Below are positions 44,148 through 54,579 of a DNA stretch of 64,000 nt, in pieces. The notes below the pieces were generated by a model. The model searched no databases, was not told the origin of the DNA, and was given only the letters and a program-made list of their open reading frames with translations. A program made the position numbers and the translations under genes. The stretch is from Hemicordylus capensis (Eukaryota > Chordata > Lepidosauria > Squamata > Cordylidae): assembly GCF_027244095.1 (NCBI RefSeq), contig NC_069670.1, positions 20,945,820 through 21,009,819 of the forward strand, read 5' to 3'. Each line of letters opens with the position of its first letter. Position 1 is the stretch's first letter.

Positions 44148-44640
44148 GCAAAATCCTTGACAGGAATCCTGGTAAGGGAGATGGTATTCTTATAGACCAC
44201 TGCCACCCCACCTCCCCACCCACATCCTCCTCTCACCTGCTCTACCATGGAGGAACTCTCTGGCAGAAGCTGGGTCCAAACCGGACCACTAGCCTCTCCC
44301 GACCTGATCTCTGTGACACATACCAAGTCGGCTCCTTCACCCATAATCAAGTCATGGACTACCTCAGATTTTTTTTTGGACCGACCTGGCATTACGGAGT
44401 AATACGGTGAGGTTCTGTGGGTGGTTGGCATTGCTCTCCAAGGTCAAAGAGGTGGTAGGCCTGCTGGAAGGGGAAACAGCAATTATACTTCTGAATTCCC
44501 TTCCCCTATAACAATCCGCTGGCCTACCAACGCCATATCTTCGTCGATTCCCCACCACCACTGCTGCAGTCGTCCCCCACGTCCCCATCTCTGCTCAACC
44601 CAAGACACACACCTGTACCAGGCCTAACTAAATACTAGAC
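44148..44640 (-). mobile_element. L2-like LINE, endonuclease N-terminal part
   Basis: Minus reading LLRNARSVQKK (near 44375), then SEVVHDLIMGEGADLVCVTE (near 44340) and GGGVAVVYKNTISLTRIPV (near 44180). This is the start of an L2-type ORF2 endonuclease. Frameshifted once in the middle. Confidence 0.75.
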
Positions 44641-45720
44641 CACAATGAAGTGAGCAGGCGTCTTCCTTCCAGCAGTCCAAGACAATAGGTTGGCCCCAGC
44701 TCTCGGTCCCACCCCCGAAGGCCTCCCCCTTTGGCCTCCCCACTTTGGTGGCTGTGCCTTGGTGCTACTCGCCCTTATAAGGGCCAGGAGTTCAAAAGCC
44801 TCACCTGTAGCTTTCACCGACCACCAACCAGGCCAGCCCACCCAGGAACAAGAAATTACAGTTGCCCAAAATCCCCCTTGCCTGTCCAAGAAAGGGGGGA
44901 AGGGGGGGCGGAATTGGTCAGACGAAACAGCCGGTTGCCTGTGGGGGCCAAGTAGGAACTTTTTGGGCCACGCCAGATTGGCTTTAGGTGCGGCCTTTTC
45001 CCGCCTACTTCTTACTGAGGCTTCGGAGCTGGGTTGTGGGCAGGCACCGTAGAACAACCGGTCACTTGGCAGGAGAGCGCGGGTGTTGGGTAGGTAGATT
45101 CAGTATTGGTGTTTGGCTGGAGGGCCATTCGGGGTGGGGGTCAAGGAACAGCCCTTCAGGGTTTGGGCAGCCCGGAGGGCTGGGAATGACCCCCACTCGG
45201 GGGTGGGATGCGACTCACCGGCTCCGAGCTTGGGTTTGGGATGTGTTGGACCGCTCCCCCCTCAGTGGGGTGAAGCCTTGCGGTGAAAGGAGGTCAGGAC
45301 AGGGCGCCTGAGCAAATCAGTTACCGGCCCTTTGCCCTGGTGTGGGATGGCTCTCACTAGGAGGTGGCCACCACACCACACCACACCACAGATAACAAAC
45401 TTGCAACAAGGTCCCTAACTCCTCAGAGTGCGGGGACTCCTCCTAGTGAGGGCCATCCCACACCAGGGCAAAGGGCCAGGTACGGATTTGCTCAGGCGCC
45501 CAGTTTGTTATCTGCGGTACATTCATAGTGTGGCCCTTATTGACCCCAACTAAGCAAGTCCTGGCTTCATTGGGGCCTAGGGGTGCAAATCCCTCTTGCC
45601 CCTCCAAGAAAGGGAGGGGTGGGGAGGTGGGGGAAGAGGCCAGATGAAACAGGCTGACTATCCCCCACAACGTGTCTCCAGACACCATCTTAGTTTTTCC
45701 TGATCTTTTGTATTGCTTTG
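44641..45720. other. GC-rich sequence, perhaps L2 5' UTR
   Basis: Follows the L2 ORF2 start on its 5' side. 44865-44950 and 45585-45670 are similar direct copies (cccttgcctgtccaagaaag / tcttgcccctccaagaaagg). 45300-45505 is an inverted repeat: gcgcctgagcaaatc...ccctttgccctggtgtggga against its complement. Several open frames exist but are probably chance in GC-rich DNA. Confidence 0.4.
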
Positions 45721-45729
45721 GTTTGCCTT

Positions 45730-46000
45730 TTTGGATCAGTCAGGATTATACCCTGCTTTGGGACCTGTCCTGTTCAGCCCACCCCTGAAATTGAAACAGG
45801 GCATTAGACTCCATTGCTGAGTCCTGTGAACAGTTGGAAACTGACCCTAGCTGCTCTGAGCCCAAGGAAGAGAGACATCTACACCCGCTAAATTGAGAAA
45901 CAAAGCAAGACAGAAGGCCACTCCACAGATAAATTAAGACGCAGTAAATCAAGAAGCAAACAGCATCAGTGCCTAGATGCGAGCAAACCGCTCATCTCTC
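45730..46000 (+). other. Intron block 5' of TM exon B (paralogue of 26790-26950 and 51590-51720)
   Basis: Shares cctgtcctgttcagcc, gaaacagggc and ctctgagcccaaggaagagag with the other copies. Non-coding. Confidence 0.5.
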
Positions 46001-46024
46001 TTCCTTTTAAAACATCCTCTGCAG

Positions 46025-46135
46025 ATGATCCCTGCGCAAGCTACATCAAGATGCCCCTGGCTGTGGGTGGCGTTCTGCTTTGGCTGATGCTTCTCCTCAC
46101 CTTTTTGGGGATTCGGCTTTACCCGTCCCATCTCG
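46025..46135 (+). CDS. IgSF gene B, transmembrane exon
   Basis: 111 nt, acceptor catcctctgcag, donor GTAATA, phase 1 both ends. Reads DDPCASYIK, then the hydrophobic MPLAVGGVLLWLMLLLTFLG, then IRLYPSHL. The stalk cysteine and the LAVGG start of the membrane segment are shared with copies A and C. If the donor is not used, the frame runs on to a stop at 46245, adding about 36 residues. Confidence 0.75.
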
Positions 46136-46329
46136 GTAATATCACAAATTACATCCTCAGTGGTCAATCACCAGATAATGAGAACAATAAGCCCTGTCCT
46201 CCACAAACTGTGTCTCTTCTCATCACACCCACAAATGATATTTGACTCCATTGCTATATGGAATTCATTGCCACAAGACAGGCACATACGTAGCTAGGGG
46301 AGAGAGGGCTCATGTTCGCCCCCTCCCCA

Positions 46330-47470
46330 GTGGCCCCCCCCGTGTGTGCCAGCCACGCCCCCTGCATCTGACATCACATGAAGGGGCGTAGCCAGCACCC
46401 AGAATGGCCCATGTGCAGCCCTCTGCAGTGTCTATCTACCTATCAGGATGGGAGGAAGAAGAGGCGAGCATCTCAAGGGGAGACAGCTCAAGATCTGAAT
46501 GACATACGACTCACTGGAAGAGCGTCAATGGGAAGAACCTTCTTGGGACAGAGAGCAGAGTGTGGTCTCACGAGAAGGTGCAATCTGCCTCCATGTGCAT
46601 GCGCAAACACAAAAGGCATGGCAGATAGAGCTTGGCCATTAGAACACGCTGGGCAATGAAGACGTGGCACCATTAGCCTAGTAAGAAGTTGTAAGAAGCC
46701 TGTAACCTTGGAAAAGCTGCTGCCAGTCTGTGTAAACAATACTGAGTGAGATGGACCTATGGTCTGACTCAGTATATAGCAGCTTCCTATGTTCCTATAT
46801 TATACAAGCATCAGCATTTAGCAAGTTTAGACATATTTAGTCTGGAATTTATTTTTCCCCCTTGTGCCTTTTCCTTTCTTCCCAAACTGATGTGATATTT
46901 TACTAGCACTCCATATCAATCACATTTCAATTTTTGTAACAGATTTCTGCATATTCAACTGGCAAGACAAAAAACAGAAAGGTCAAAGTCACACTCACCA
47001 AGGATGCTGGATTAGTTGTTTGCTACAGATCAACACTCAGATCAACACTGCTTTTTGCTGGGTCACATCCGCAACATTCAACAACAGTGGCTTGGGTGCT
47101 TTCGTATTGCTATTGCTCATTTTCATCTTAGGCAAGTTCCACTCAAAAGGCAACTCACAAATAAAGAAATATTCAGAAGTGATGCACCGCAGACTCAAAG
47201 AGTGCTCTGCACAGCCTTGCAGATGTTTCCCCGGACGTTACTATGCCATAAACATGTTTCCTTTCTCACTTGTGCACCCATATCCCTCATCACCATTTCT
47301 GACAGATGAAGGGTCTGGGGGGAAAGAAGGCTGACTTCCCAGCGTAAAAAACCTTCAGTGTCTGGCTGCCTGGGCCCCATTTTCCCTTGCCACTGGCAAC
47401 CAGACATACACAAGCCTAGTCATGAAATTAGCCAAAGACTCATTCACCAGCATACAGTCTCAGACTCCCT
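46330..47470 (+). other. Duplicated block downstream of gene B (paralogue of 32280-33235)
   Basis: Shared wording: ggcatggcagatagagcttg, aagaaatattcagaagtgat, ataaacatgtttcctttctc, ccaaagactcattcaccagc. WEEEE in phase 1 at 46447 after an acceptor-like ctacctatcag. It runs to a stop at 46501-46503. Confidence 0.5.
46690..46797 (+). mobile_element. SINE tail fragment (5S-Sauria/Sauria type)
   Basis: aagcctgtaaccttggaaaa to cagcttcctatgttcctat, inserted in the duplicated block; absent from copy A. Confidence 0.75.
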
Positions 47471-47489
47471 TTATGACTTCTCGCCTCCT

Positions 47490-47722
47490 TAGGAACATAG
47501 GGAGCTGCCACATACAGAGTCAGACCATTGGTCCACCTTTTTCAGTATTGTCTACCCAGACTGGCAGCGGCTTCTTCAAGGTTTCAGGCAGGAGTCTCGC
47601 TCAGCCCTATCTGGAGATGCTGCCAGAGAGGGAACTTGGTACCTTCTGCATGCAAGAAAGCAGGTGCCTTTCCCAGAGTGGCCCCATCCCCTAAGGGGAA
47701 TCTCTTCCTGTGCTCACACATG
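47490..47722 (-). mobile_element. 5S-Sauria SINE, tail and body
   Basis: aacatagggagctgccacat to ctaaggggaatctcttcctg; the 5S head is missing. Confidence 0.8.
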
Positions 47723-47871
47723 TCTTACAGACTGCTCTCACATTCCTTAGGCCTCTCCCTTCCTGCCATGCAACCACCAGCTTGTCCCAAGTGATACATG
47801 CCTATGTATCATTTACTCATTTTGTAGGTTTGTGGATATGCTTATATACATGCATTTCTTGATTCAAGATA

Positions 47872-48035
47872 AGATTATTATTATTATTATTATTATTAAT
47901 AATAATAATAATAATCTATAACCATTGACAATAAAATTCTGGCATCCCAGGTCCTTGGGAAGGACTCGATGTCTGAATAAAACAAACCAGTCAATAACAC
48001 CTGTCTGACTGTGTAAACAAGAAATAATCATCATC
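47872..48035 (+). mobile_element. R4/Dong-type LINE 3' end in a TTA/TAA repeat
   Basis: 47915-48018 equals the R4/Dong-type 3' UTR (attgacaataaaattctggc, aggtccttgggaaggactcg, gtctgactgtgtaaac) of the long copy at 20118-20213. It is flanked on the left by (TTA)n(TAA)n and on the right by aataatcatcatcat. A severely 5'-truncated insertion at the same kind of target. Confidence 0.85.
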
Positions 48036-48039
48036 ATTT

Positions 48040-48152
48040 GATTTCTATACAGCCCTTCCAAAAATGGCTCAGGGCGGTTTACACATAAATAAATAAGATG
48101 GTTCCCAAAGAGGTAAAAGGTGCCTCTTTGCCCAGTTAGCAGGGGATTTAGA
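48040..48152 (-). repeat. L2-tail type repeat fragment
   Basis: ctcagggcggtttacacata, aaggtgcctctttgcccagt; minus orientation. Confidence 0.7.
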
Positions 48153-48271
48153 TCTCAACTCTCTGATTTATTGGATAACTCATACAGGTTATTGTCACAT
48201 CAAATTACTGTTGTCACATCAAATTACTGTTTTATATATCTTACACATTTGTTCACTTGGGCTTTTAAGTA

Positions 48272-48437
48272 CCGTATTTTACGGACTATAAGACGCTACA
48301 GACTATAAGACGCACCTTAATTTTAATCCAGTTTTTCAGTTTTAACATATTAAACTGTTAAAACATATAAGACGCACCTGAATTTTGGCGGATATTTTTC
48401 GAGGAAAAAAGTGAGTCTTATAGTCCATAAAATACGG
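48272..48437. mobile_element. TA-flanked MITE (Tc1/mariner-like)
   Basis: Termini CCGTATTTTACGGACTATAA and its reverse complement ttatagtccataaaatacgg, with TA at both sides. 166 bp, no coding capacity. The superfamily is inferred from the TA target. Confidence 0.75.
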
Positions 48438-48589
48438 TATGTACTGTTGTAATCGTTTTTAACATTGTTTTATATTTTAAATTATTGTGATGTTTTAACC
48501 TTTTTATTTTGTTGCAATTGGTATTATTTTTATTGTAAAATGCCCAGAGATATAAGTTTTGCGCAGTATACAAATAGATCAAATAAATA

Positions 48590-48895
48590 ATAACCCCTGC
48601 TAACTTGGCAAAGAGGCACCTTTTCACGTGGTGTTTCTCTTGATTTAGCAGGGGGAGAGTAACTGGCCCTATTCACCTCCAGCACAATACCTCCAGTGAC
48701 AGTTGCTGGTGTCTATCTGATGTTTCTTTTTAGATTGTGAGCCCTTTGGGGACAGGGATCCATCATATTTATTTGTTATTTATTTGTTATTTCTCTGTGT
48801 AAACTGCTCTGAGCCATTTTTGGAAAGGCAGTGTAGAAATGAAATGAAATGAAATGAAATCAATCAATCAATCAATCAATCAATAAAGGATAAAT
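48590..48895 (+). repeat. L2-tail type repeat with (GAAAT)n and (CAAT)n tail
   Basis: aacccctgctaacttggcaa to gcagtgtagaaatgaaatga, then simple repeats to 48890. Lies where the minus-strand partner of gene C would be expected. Confidence 0.75.
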
Positions 48896-49120
48896 AATAC
48901 GTATGGAAGATTATCCATAATACATGGATCTTTTTTGGTAGTTTACCTTGCCTTTCATTGATCCTAGTATGTGTAGTTTTTGTCTTTCTTAAAGATAGCC
49001 AGTATTACTCAGAGAGGTCTTCTTTCTTGTAAATTTGTGTGATGTATAACACTCTTTTCCTTAAAGCTGCATACACCGCAGGCTTGGGGACAGTGCTTCT
49101 GGGTCCTTCTGCTTTGAGCA

Positions 49121-49157
49121 AGGCTCCTGGCCACATACCTCATTTTCTCATCCACAG
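49121..49157 (+). pseudogene. IgSF gene C, leader exon remnant
   Basis: Aligns with leaders A and B, including the upstream block (ttccttaaagctgcatacac, cttctgggtccttctgcttt) and the donor GTAATA. The start codon is AGG instead of ATG, and the length allows no hydrophobic leader in the old frame. The copy is dead. Confidence 0.7.
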
Positions 49158-49379
49158 GTAATATTTTGCATGATGCTTAAAACTGATGCTTTGCATCCGA
49201 GCAACTGGATTGGCTGAGTTCCAACTTCCAATACTATACACATAACACCTTGGGAGAGTTTTATATGAAATATTTTTTGCACTGTCTTAAGTGTGTGCTT
49301 TCTGGTGTTTCCATCACAGACACCTTGGCAAAATCGAAGGATTCCTAGATTCAGGGCTGAATTATGTCACACTTAGACT

Positions 49380-49868
49380 GTCCTATGGTCTTATCCTTTT
49401 TGACAGAGGTATTCACAGAGATGTGCAGGATTACAAACCAGAAAATAGGATTATGCCCCCAGTTGGTGTTAGTAAATTATTTTCTGGGGTCAATACAGAT
49501 GTGACATCCAAAAAATTAATATATATATTTTGTAACTGCTGCCAGGTTAGCTATAGCCAAACAATGGAAAAATCAAACCTGCCCGATGGACATCTGTTAC
49601 AAGAACTTACGGCATATTGCGGTCTCAAAAAAGATAACCCATAACCCAGTCCCGTGCAAACCAGACTACAAATGATTCTTTTTAGGTAATTTGGTCAGAT
49701 TTTATTCTTTATGGGGAAATTATGGTTGTTTTCCTACCAGAGACAATATTAGAGTGTGGATGGATTGAGGAATTGTGGTTTGTTGTATTATGCTTTGCTG
49801 TTTGTGTTTGAATCAGTATTGTTTAGCATTGTAAATTTGTTTTAATAAAGTTTAAAAAAAAAAAAAGA
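49380..49868 (+). mobile_element. L1-clade LINE 3' end with poly(A)
   Basis: Plus strand. A frame-shifted remnant of the L1 ORF2 C terminus (TAARLAIAKQWK-like reading near 49530, then SNLPDGHLLQEL). The 3' UTR ends ttttaataaagtttaaaaaa and a run of A. It sits where the V exon of gene C should be; no V-set sequence is left in copy C. Confidence 0.7.
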
Positions 49869-49894
49869 CACACTGAGACCCTAAGCTATGTTGT

Positions 49895-50040
49895 TATTGT
49901 TTTTTATTTTTTATTTAGTACATTTATATACCACCCCATACAAAAAGGTCTCTGGGCAGTTCACGATATAAAACCAATTCAAACATTAACATAATTAAAT
50001 ATTAAACTTAAAAGGCTACATAGCATTACAAAATGGGCTG
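49895..50040 (-). repeat. LINE tail remnant
   Basis: Wording accaccccatacaaaaaggt and ctgggcagttcacgatataa is the complement of an L2-like 3' tail. Confidence 0.5.
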
Positions 50041-50191
50041 GACATCCCACCCCGAGGACATTACTTGACGGCCCCCCCTGCTCAGAGTTACAGCTGTGTT
50101 CATCTGATGAGGTGGACACTGCCTGTCACGTTGATGTGACGGGCGTTGGTCTAAACTGGGACCTGGCCAAATGAAATTTTTATATAACCTA

Positions 50192-50423
50192 CAGTTAGCA
50201 ATAGCACTAGCAATAGCACTTACATTTATATACCGCTCTATAGCTGGAAGCTCTCTAAACGGTTTACAATGATTTAGCATATTGCCCCCCAACGTTCTGG
50301 GTACTCATTTTACCGACCTCGGAAGGATGGAAGGCTGAGTCAACCTTGAGCCCCTGGTCAGGATCGAACTTGTAACCTTCTGGTTACAAGGCGGCAGTTT
50401 TACCACTGCGCCACCAGGGGCTC
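50192..50423 (-). mobile_element. tRNA-derived SINE (family of 19687)
   Basis: Minus orientation: ataccgctctatagctggaa, ggaaggatggaaggctgagt, ccactgcgccaccaggggct. Confidence 0.85.
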
Positions 50424-50454
50424 ATATAGACTCTTAGAAATGCATTTGCATAAG

Positions 50455-50590
50455 TAAACCTCAGAGCGGTTTACACAGAGATATAACAAATAAATAAAAA
50501 ATAAATATGATGGTTCCCTGTCCCCAAAGGGCTCACAATCTAAAAAGAAACATCAGATAGACACCAGCAACTGTCACTGGAGGCGTCTTT
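50455..50590 (-). repeat. L2-tail type repeat fragment
   Basis: ctcagagcggtttacacaga, ccaaagggctcacaatctaa, agcaactgtcactggaggcg. Confidence 0.75.
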
Positions 50591-51025
50591 AAGCTTCCCC
50601 CCATAGGGAATAATGGGGATTTCAGAAGCCCCATAACTCCACTTGGGGGGCACCAGGGTGGCCCAGAGCGAGTGGTGGTGTAGTGCACATAGGGTGCCAA
50701 CCACCCCCAAACCCACAAGCCCATGGGACACTGGGTTTTGTTGTTTCTGAGGTGTTCTGAGAGTAGATTCTCTGGTAGCAAATGAGAGTGGATTTGAAAT
50801 TTGGGTGGTAGCTTCCACCCATTGGGCACTACCCCCCCCCATGTTTTTGGCCCCAGGGCCCTTTTTTTTAATCCGAATCGATTCAGATTCAGAAAATTCG
50901 GGTACAAATCAAATCTGGGGTGATTCGGGGGTGTATGTGTCAGATTCGGACCCAAAACAAATCGGGGGTGTTTCAGTTCAGGTACAAATCAAAACAAAAA
51001 AATCCACTTGTGCACACTCCTATTA
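50591..51025. repeat. hAT-like repeat (possible)
   Basis: Has ccccatagggaataatggg at left and gtgcacactcctatta at right, the latter like the end of the element at 39153-39909. No target duplication found. The 51026-51290 part is AT-rich and unassigned. Confidence 0.4.
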
Positions 51026-51304
51026 AAAACCACAATCAGTATTAAGTTTCAAATTAAAAGTTGCTTTAAAAGCAAAAAATTGAGAATAATAACAAACTAA
51101 AAACTAAAGAACCTACCAGATATAACCAAAGATGGAACATTAAAAAGCCTCTTTTAAAAGATGTGTTTTTAATTTTTTTTAATTAAAAAAAACACAGAGT
51201 GCAATGTCCTTCTGTAAACACTGTGTTAGTCCGGATGAGAGTCCCCAGTGGGGCTTAAAGCAGTCCGGGTCATCCTGTGAACGTTCAGTGCTCACCTTTC
51301 GTTG

Positions 51305-51720
51305 TCCCAGGATGCTCATTTGCATTACAAATGCCTCTCTTTTCTAGGAGCAGTGCGCAGAAATTTACAAGAGAGCTTCAAAAACAACTTAAAGGTCTCC
51401 TCTATGCAAACTGTTTCGCTCTGCTGTCCTTGGCTGGTGGAAAGTTTGAGTCAACTTGTGAAAATGGTGGCTTCCTCAGGAAGAAACCACATTTATTGAT
51501 TTGTATCTTGCACAGTGGCCAGTACCGCAAAGAAGAGCTCCTGCCTATGTCACTCCAGACGCCGCCTCTGCAAACCGCCTGCAGGCCTGTCCTGTTGAGC
51601 TGCCTGCCAGCCCAATCCTGTGGTTTGAAAGTGAAACAGGGCGAAAGATCACAATCGCTGGGTTCTCCGTCAACAGTAAGCATCTCTGTAAGTTCCCCTG
51701 AGCCTCTGCAAGAAAGATGC
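51305..51720 (+). other. Intron block shared by copies A, B and C (copy C)
   Basis: atgctcatttgcattacaaa, tcttttctaggagcagtgcg, gagtcaacttgtgaaa and, further on, gcaggcctgtcctgttgagc. Shows that the part 3' of the C1 exon survives while the C1 exon itself is gone. Confidence 0.7.
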
Positions 51721-51759
51721 TGATCCACTAACGGAGGAGAAAGGCCAAGAAAGCAGGAT

Positions 51760-51965
51760 ATTGAAATCAGAGCCTCCCCATCTCTGGCAAGTTTTAAAAA
51801 GGCACTGAAGACATATTTGTTCACCCAGGCTTTTGGTTAGATTTCTAGTTTTAATCCTTTTAATGTTGGGTTTTAAATGATTTTAATGTTGAAATGATTT
51901 TTAATTGTCAACCGTCCAGAAACGCAAGTTTGGGGTGGTATAGAAATATGTTAAAAGAATGAATG
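51760..51965 (+). mobile_element. L2-like LINE 3' end
   Basis: aatcagagcctccccatctc, ttgtcaaccgtccagaaacg, ggtggtatagaaatatgtta. Confidence 0.75.
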
Positions 51966-52209
51966 AATGGGGGTGGGTGGGTTTTCCACTAAATAAAGAA
52001 ATAAGAAATAAGCAGAAGAGGAGGTAAGTCCATAGGAACATAGGAAGCTGACATACTGAACATCCAAAAAAAGAAAAAGAAAAAAAGAATCTAAATATTA
52101 TATATGAATATTTTAATATAATCATAATAAAACTGAATGGTTAGAAGAGTTTATATTTAAATATTCATATATATATATATGGATTCTTTTTTTTTTTTTG
52201 ATGCTCTGA

Positions 52210-52498
52210 CATATTGCTGAATCCAAACAGGGTTTTGTAATCTTTAACTCCCATTGTCTACATAGACTGGCAGCGGCATCTCCAAGGTTGCAGGCAGGAA
52301 TCTCTCTCAGCCCTATCTTGGAGAAGCCAGGGAGGGAACTTGGAACCTTCTGAGTGCAGGGGCTCTTCCCAGGGCAGCCCCATCGCCTAAGGGGAATCCT
52401 TACACATGTAGTCTCCCATTCAAATGCAATCCAGGTTGGATCCTGTTTAGCAAAGGGGACAATTCACGCTTGCTACCACCATGAGACCAGCTCTCCTC
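52210..52498 (-). mobile_element. 5S-Sauria SINE
   Basis: Minus copy, head at right (tggatcctgtttagcaaagg). The far tail is displaced: 52032-52055 (ggaacataggaagctgacat) is cut off by an AT-rich insert at 52060-52205 with inverted ends (catccaaaaaaag / ctttttttttttgatg). Confidence 0.75.
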
Positions 52499-52564
52499 AA
52501 TTTTGTCCTGATTTTCCTGCCTGCTTAATCTTACCTATGCCTGTGAAATTTGGTCCGCAAATCT

Positions 52565-52868
52565 CATAGGAACATAGAAAGTTGCAATATACTGAGTCAG
52601 ACCCTTGGTCCATCCAGCTCAGTATTGTCTTCACAGACTGGCAGCAGCTTCTCGAATGTTGCAGGCAGGAATCTCTCCCAGCCCTATCTTGGAGATGCTG
52701 CCAGGGAGGGAACTTGGAACCTTCTGCTCTTCCCAGAGCGGCTCCATCCCCAGGGGGGAATCTCTTACAGTGATCACACATGTAGTCTCCCATCCAAATG
52801 CAAACCAGAGCAGATCCCACTTATCAAAGGCGACAAGTCATGCTTGCTACCACAAGACCAGCTTTCCA
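52565..52868 (-). mobile_element. 5S-Sauria SINE
   Basis: taggaacatagaaagttgca to accacaagaccagctttcca, full length. Confidence 0.85.
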
Positions 52869-52942
52869 CTAAATCCACTACATCAAGAAACAGCATCAGG
52901 CCCTAAGCGAGCAAGCCTCTTCTTGCTCTCTTCTATTTAAAG

Positions 52943-53061
52943 CTTCCTCTGATGAAAAGTGCAAAAGCCACACCGTGCCCCTGGCTGTCAAGAGCATACC
53001 AGCATTGCTTCTTGTTCTCTGGAGCTTCCTTTGGATTCGACTCTGCCCTTCCTTATCACAT
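52943..53061 (+). pseudogene. IgSF gene C, transmembrane exon
   Basis: Acceptor ttctatttaaag. Phase 1 reading gives ASSDEKCKSHT, the hydrophobic VPLAVKSIPALLLVLWSFLW with one Lys inside, then IRLCPSLSH. The exon is open, but the normal donor is replaced by a SINE that begins with gtaaagtgtgctg at 53064. The copy lacks a leader ATG, V and C1, so it is a relic. Confidence 0.65.
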
Positions 53062-53063
53062 AG

Positions 53064-53172
53064 GTAAAGTGTGCTGTCAAGTCGATTTCAACCCATGGCA
53101 ACCATAGAGCCATGTGGTTTTCTTTGGTAGAATACAGGAGGGGTTTACCATTGCCTCCTCCCGTGCAGTAGG
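53064..53172 (-). mobile_element. tRNA-derived SINE fragment
   Basis: gtaaagtgtgctgtcaagtc, gccatgtggttttctttggt, gtttaccattgcctcctccc; truncated before its tRNA head. Confidence 0.75.
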
Positions 53173-53179
53173 AGATGAT

Positions 53180-53482
53180 GGAAAGCTGGCCTTGTGGTAG
53201 CAAGCATGACTTGTCCCCTTAGCTAAGCAGAGTCCACCCTGGTTGCATATGAATGGGAGACTAGAAGTGTGAGCACTGGAAGAGATTCCCCCCTCAGGGG
53301 ATGGAGCTGCTCTGGGAAGAGGAGAAAGTTTCAAGTTCCCTCCCTGGCAGCATTTCCAAGATAGGGCTGAGAGAAATTCCTGCCTGCAACCTCGGAGAAG
53401 CCGCTGCCAGTCTGTGAAGACAATACTGAGCTAGATAGACCAATGGTCTGACTCGGTATATGGCAGCTTCCTATGTTCCTAG
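53180..53482 (+). mobile_element. 5S-Sauria SINE
   Basis: Full copy from ggccttgtggtagcaagcat to gcagcttcctatgttcctag. Confidence 0.9.
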
Positions 53483-53802
53483 GATCTTACGCAAGAAATG
53501 TGAGATGAAATCCAGTGGGGGTCTTCCACTGGTGCCGCCCCTCACACAAGCGAGAATCCAGAAAACCACCACAGAATCTCCTCTTCAGAGTTCTGCGCAT
53601 ACTCTGGTACAAGCTCTTGCAGAAGCCTTTGTTCAAAGAAGCATTTGCTTCTTTGTTCGAAGAAGCCAAGAGCGGCACAAGGAAGCAGCAATTGTTCCAT
53701 ACATGGTTGGGTGATGAGGACAACCTGAACCTGGCATCTAAATCTAATTCCTGGAGCCGCCAGGCAAATAGTCTCGACAGGGAGAGCCAGAATGGGGACA
53801 TC
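53483..53802. other. Unassigned single-copy stretch
   Basis: About 320 bp between SINEs. Plus and minus open frames of about 100 codons cross it; the plus-strand one includes FRVLRILWYKLLQKPLFKEA. No domain recognised and no paralogue in the window. Confidence 0.35.
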
Positions 53803-53965
53803 GTTCAATGGCAGGGTACCTGCCTTCCATGCAGAAGTCCCTAGTTCAGTCCTCTAGGTAGGCCTGGGAAAGACCCCTGCCTAAAAATGCTGCCAGTCAG
53901 AGCAGGCAATACTCAGCTAGATTGACTCAGGGTCTGACTCTGCAGGAGGCAGTTTCCTGTCGTTT
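53803..53965 (+). mobile_element. Sauria SINE (tRNA-headed)
   Basis: tcaatggcagggtacctgcc, agttcagtcctctaggtagg, gccagtcagagcaggcaata. Confidence 0.8.
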
Positions 53966-54119
53966 GAGGGTATTTCACAAGCATGGTGCCGCCATCGGAA
54001 AGGCCCTCTCTCCAGTCACAGAGACCACCTCACTCTGTCATTTTGCCTTGGGAGAAACAGGAATTTAAAAAATATATACTCATTTATTTTAAAGGCCTCC
54101 TGTAGAGCATTAGCTTGCT

Positions 54120-54352
54120 TTGTGTAAAGGTAAAGTGTTCCGTCAAGTCGATTTCGACTCCTGGCAACCGCAGAGCCCTGTGGTTGTCTTTGGTAGGAGG
54201 GGTTTGCCACGGCCTCCTCCCGCGCAGTGTGAGATGTTGCCTTTCAGCATCTTCCTATATTGCTGCTGCCCGATATAGTCCCAGCAGGGATTCAAACCGG
54301 CAACCTTCTGCTTGTTAGTCAAGCATTTCCCCGCTGCGCCACTGAAGGTGTG
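54120..54352 (-). mobile_element. tRNA-derived SINE
   Basis: Minus copy. tRNA-like head at right (complement of caaccttctgcttgttagtc and gctgcgccactgaagg); body at left aaagtgttccgtcaagtcga. Confidence 0.8.
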
Positions 54353-54579
54353 CAGAGGACTAATTCAAAGCCTGCTTTCCCATGATTGCACCCTCCTCTT
54401 CGATTGAATTGTTTGGCTGGTTATTGTTTGAGGCTTTATTGTGACTTCATCTAATCTTTTGTGTTTTAATTTGTGGGGTGGGTGGCACTTGCAAGCTGTC
54501 TGGAGCAGGTCTGCAGTTGAGTAGGGGAGACATTGAACAACAAACAACCACCATTTCCCAAACGTGCCGGGCTGCTCAC

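Noticed and set aside
44690-45052. Overlapping ORFs on both strands
   Set aside because: GC-rich DNA gives long chance frames; both strands are open together and no motif is seen.
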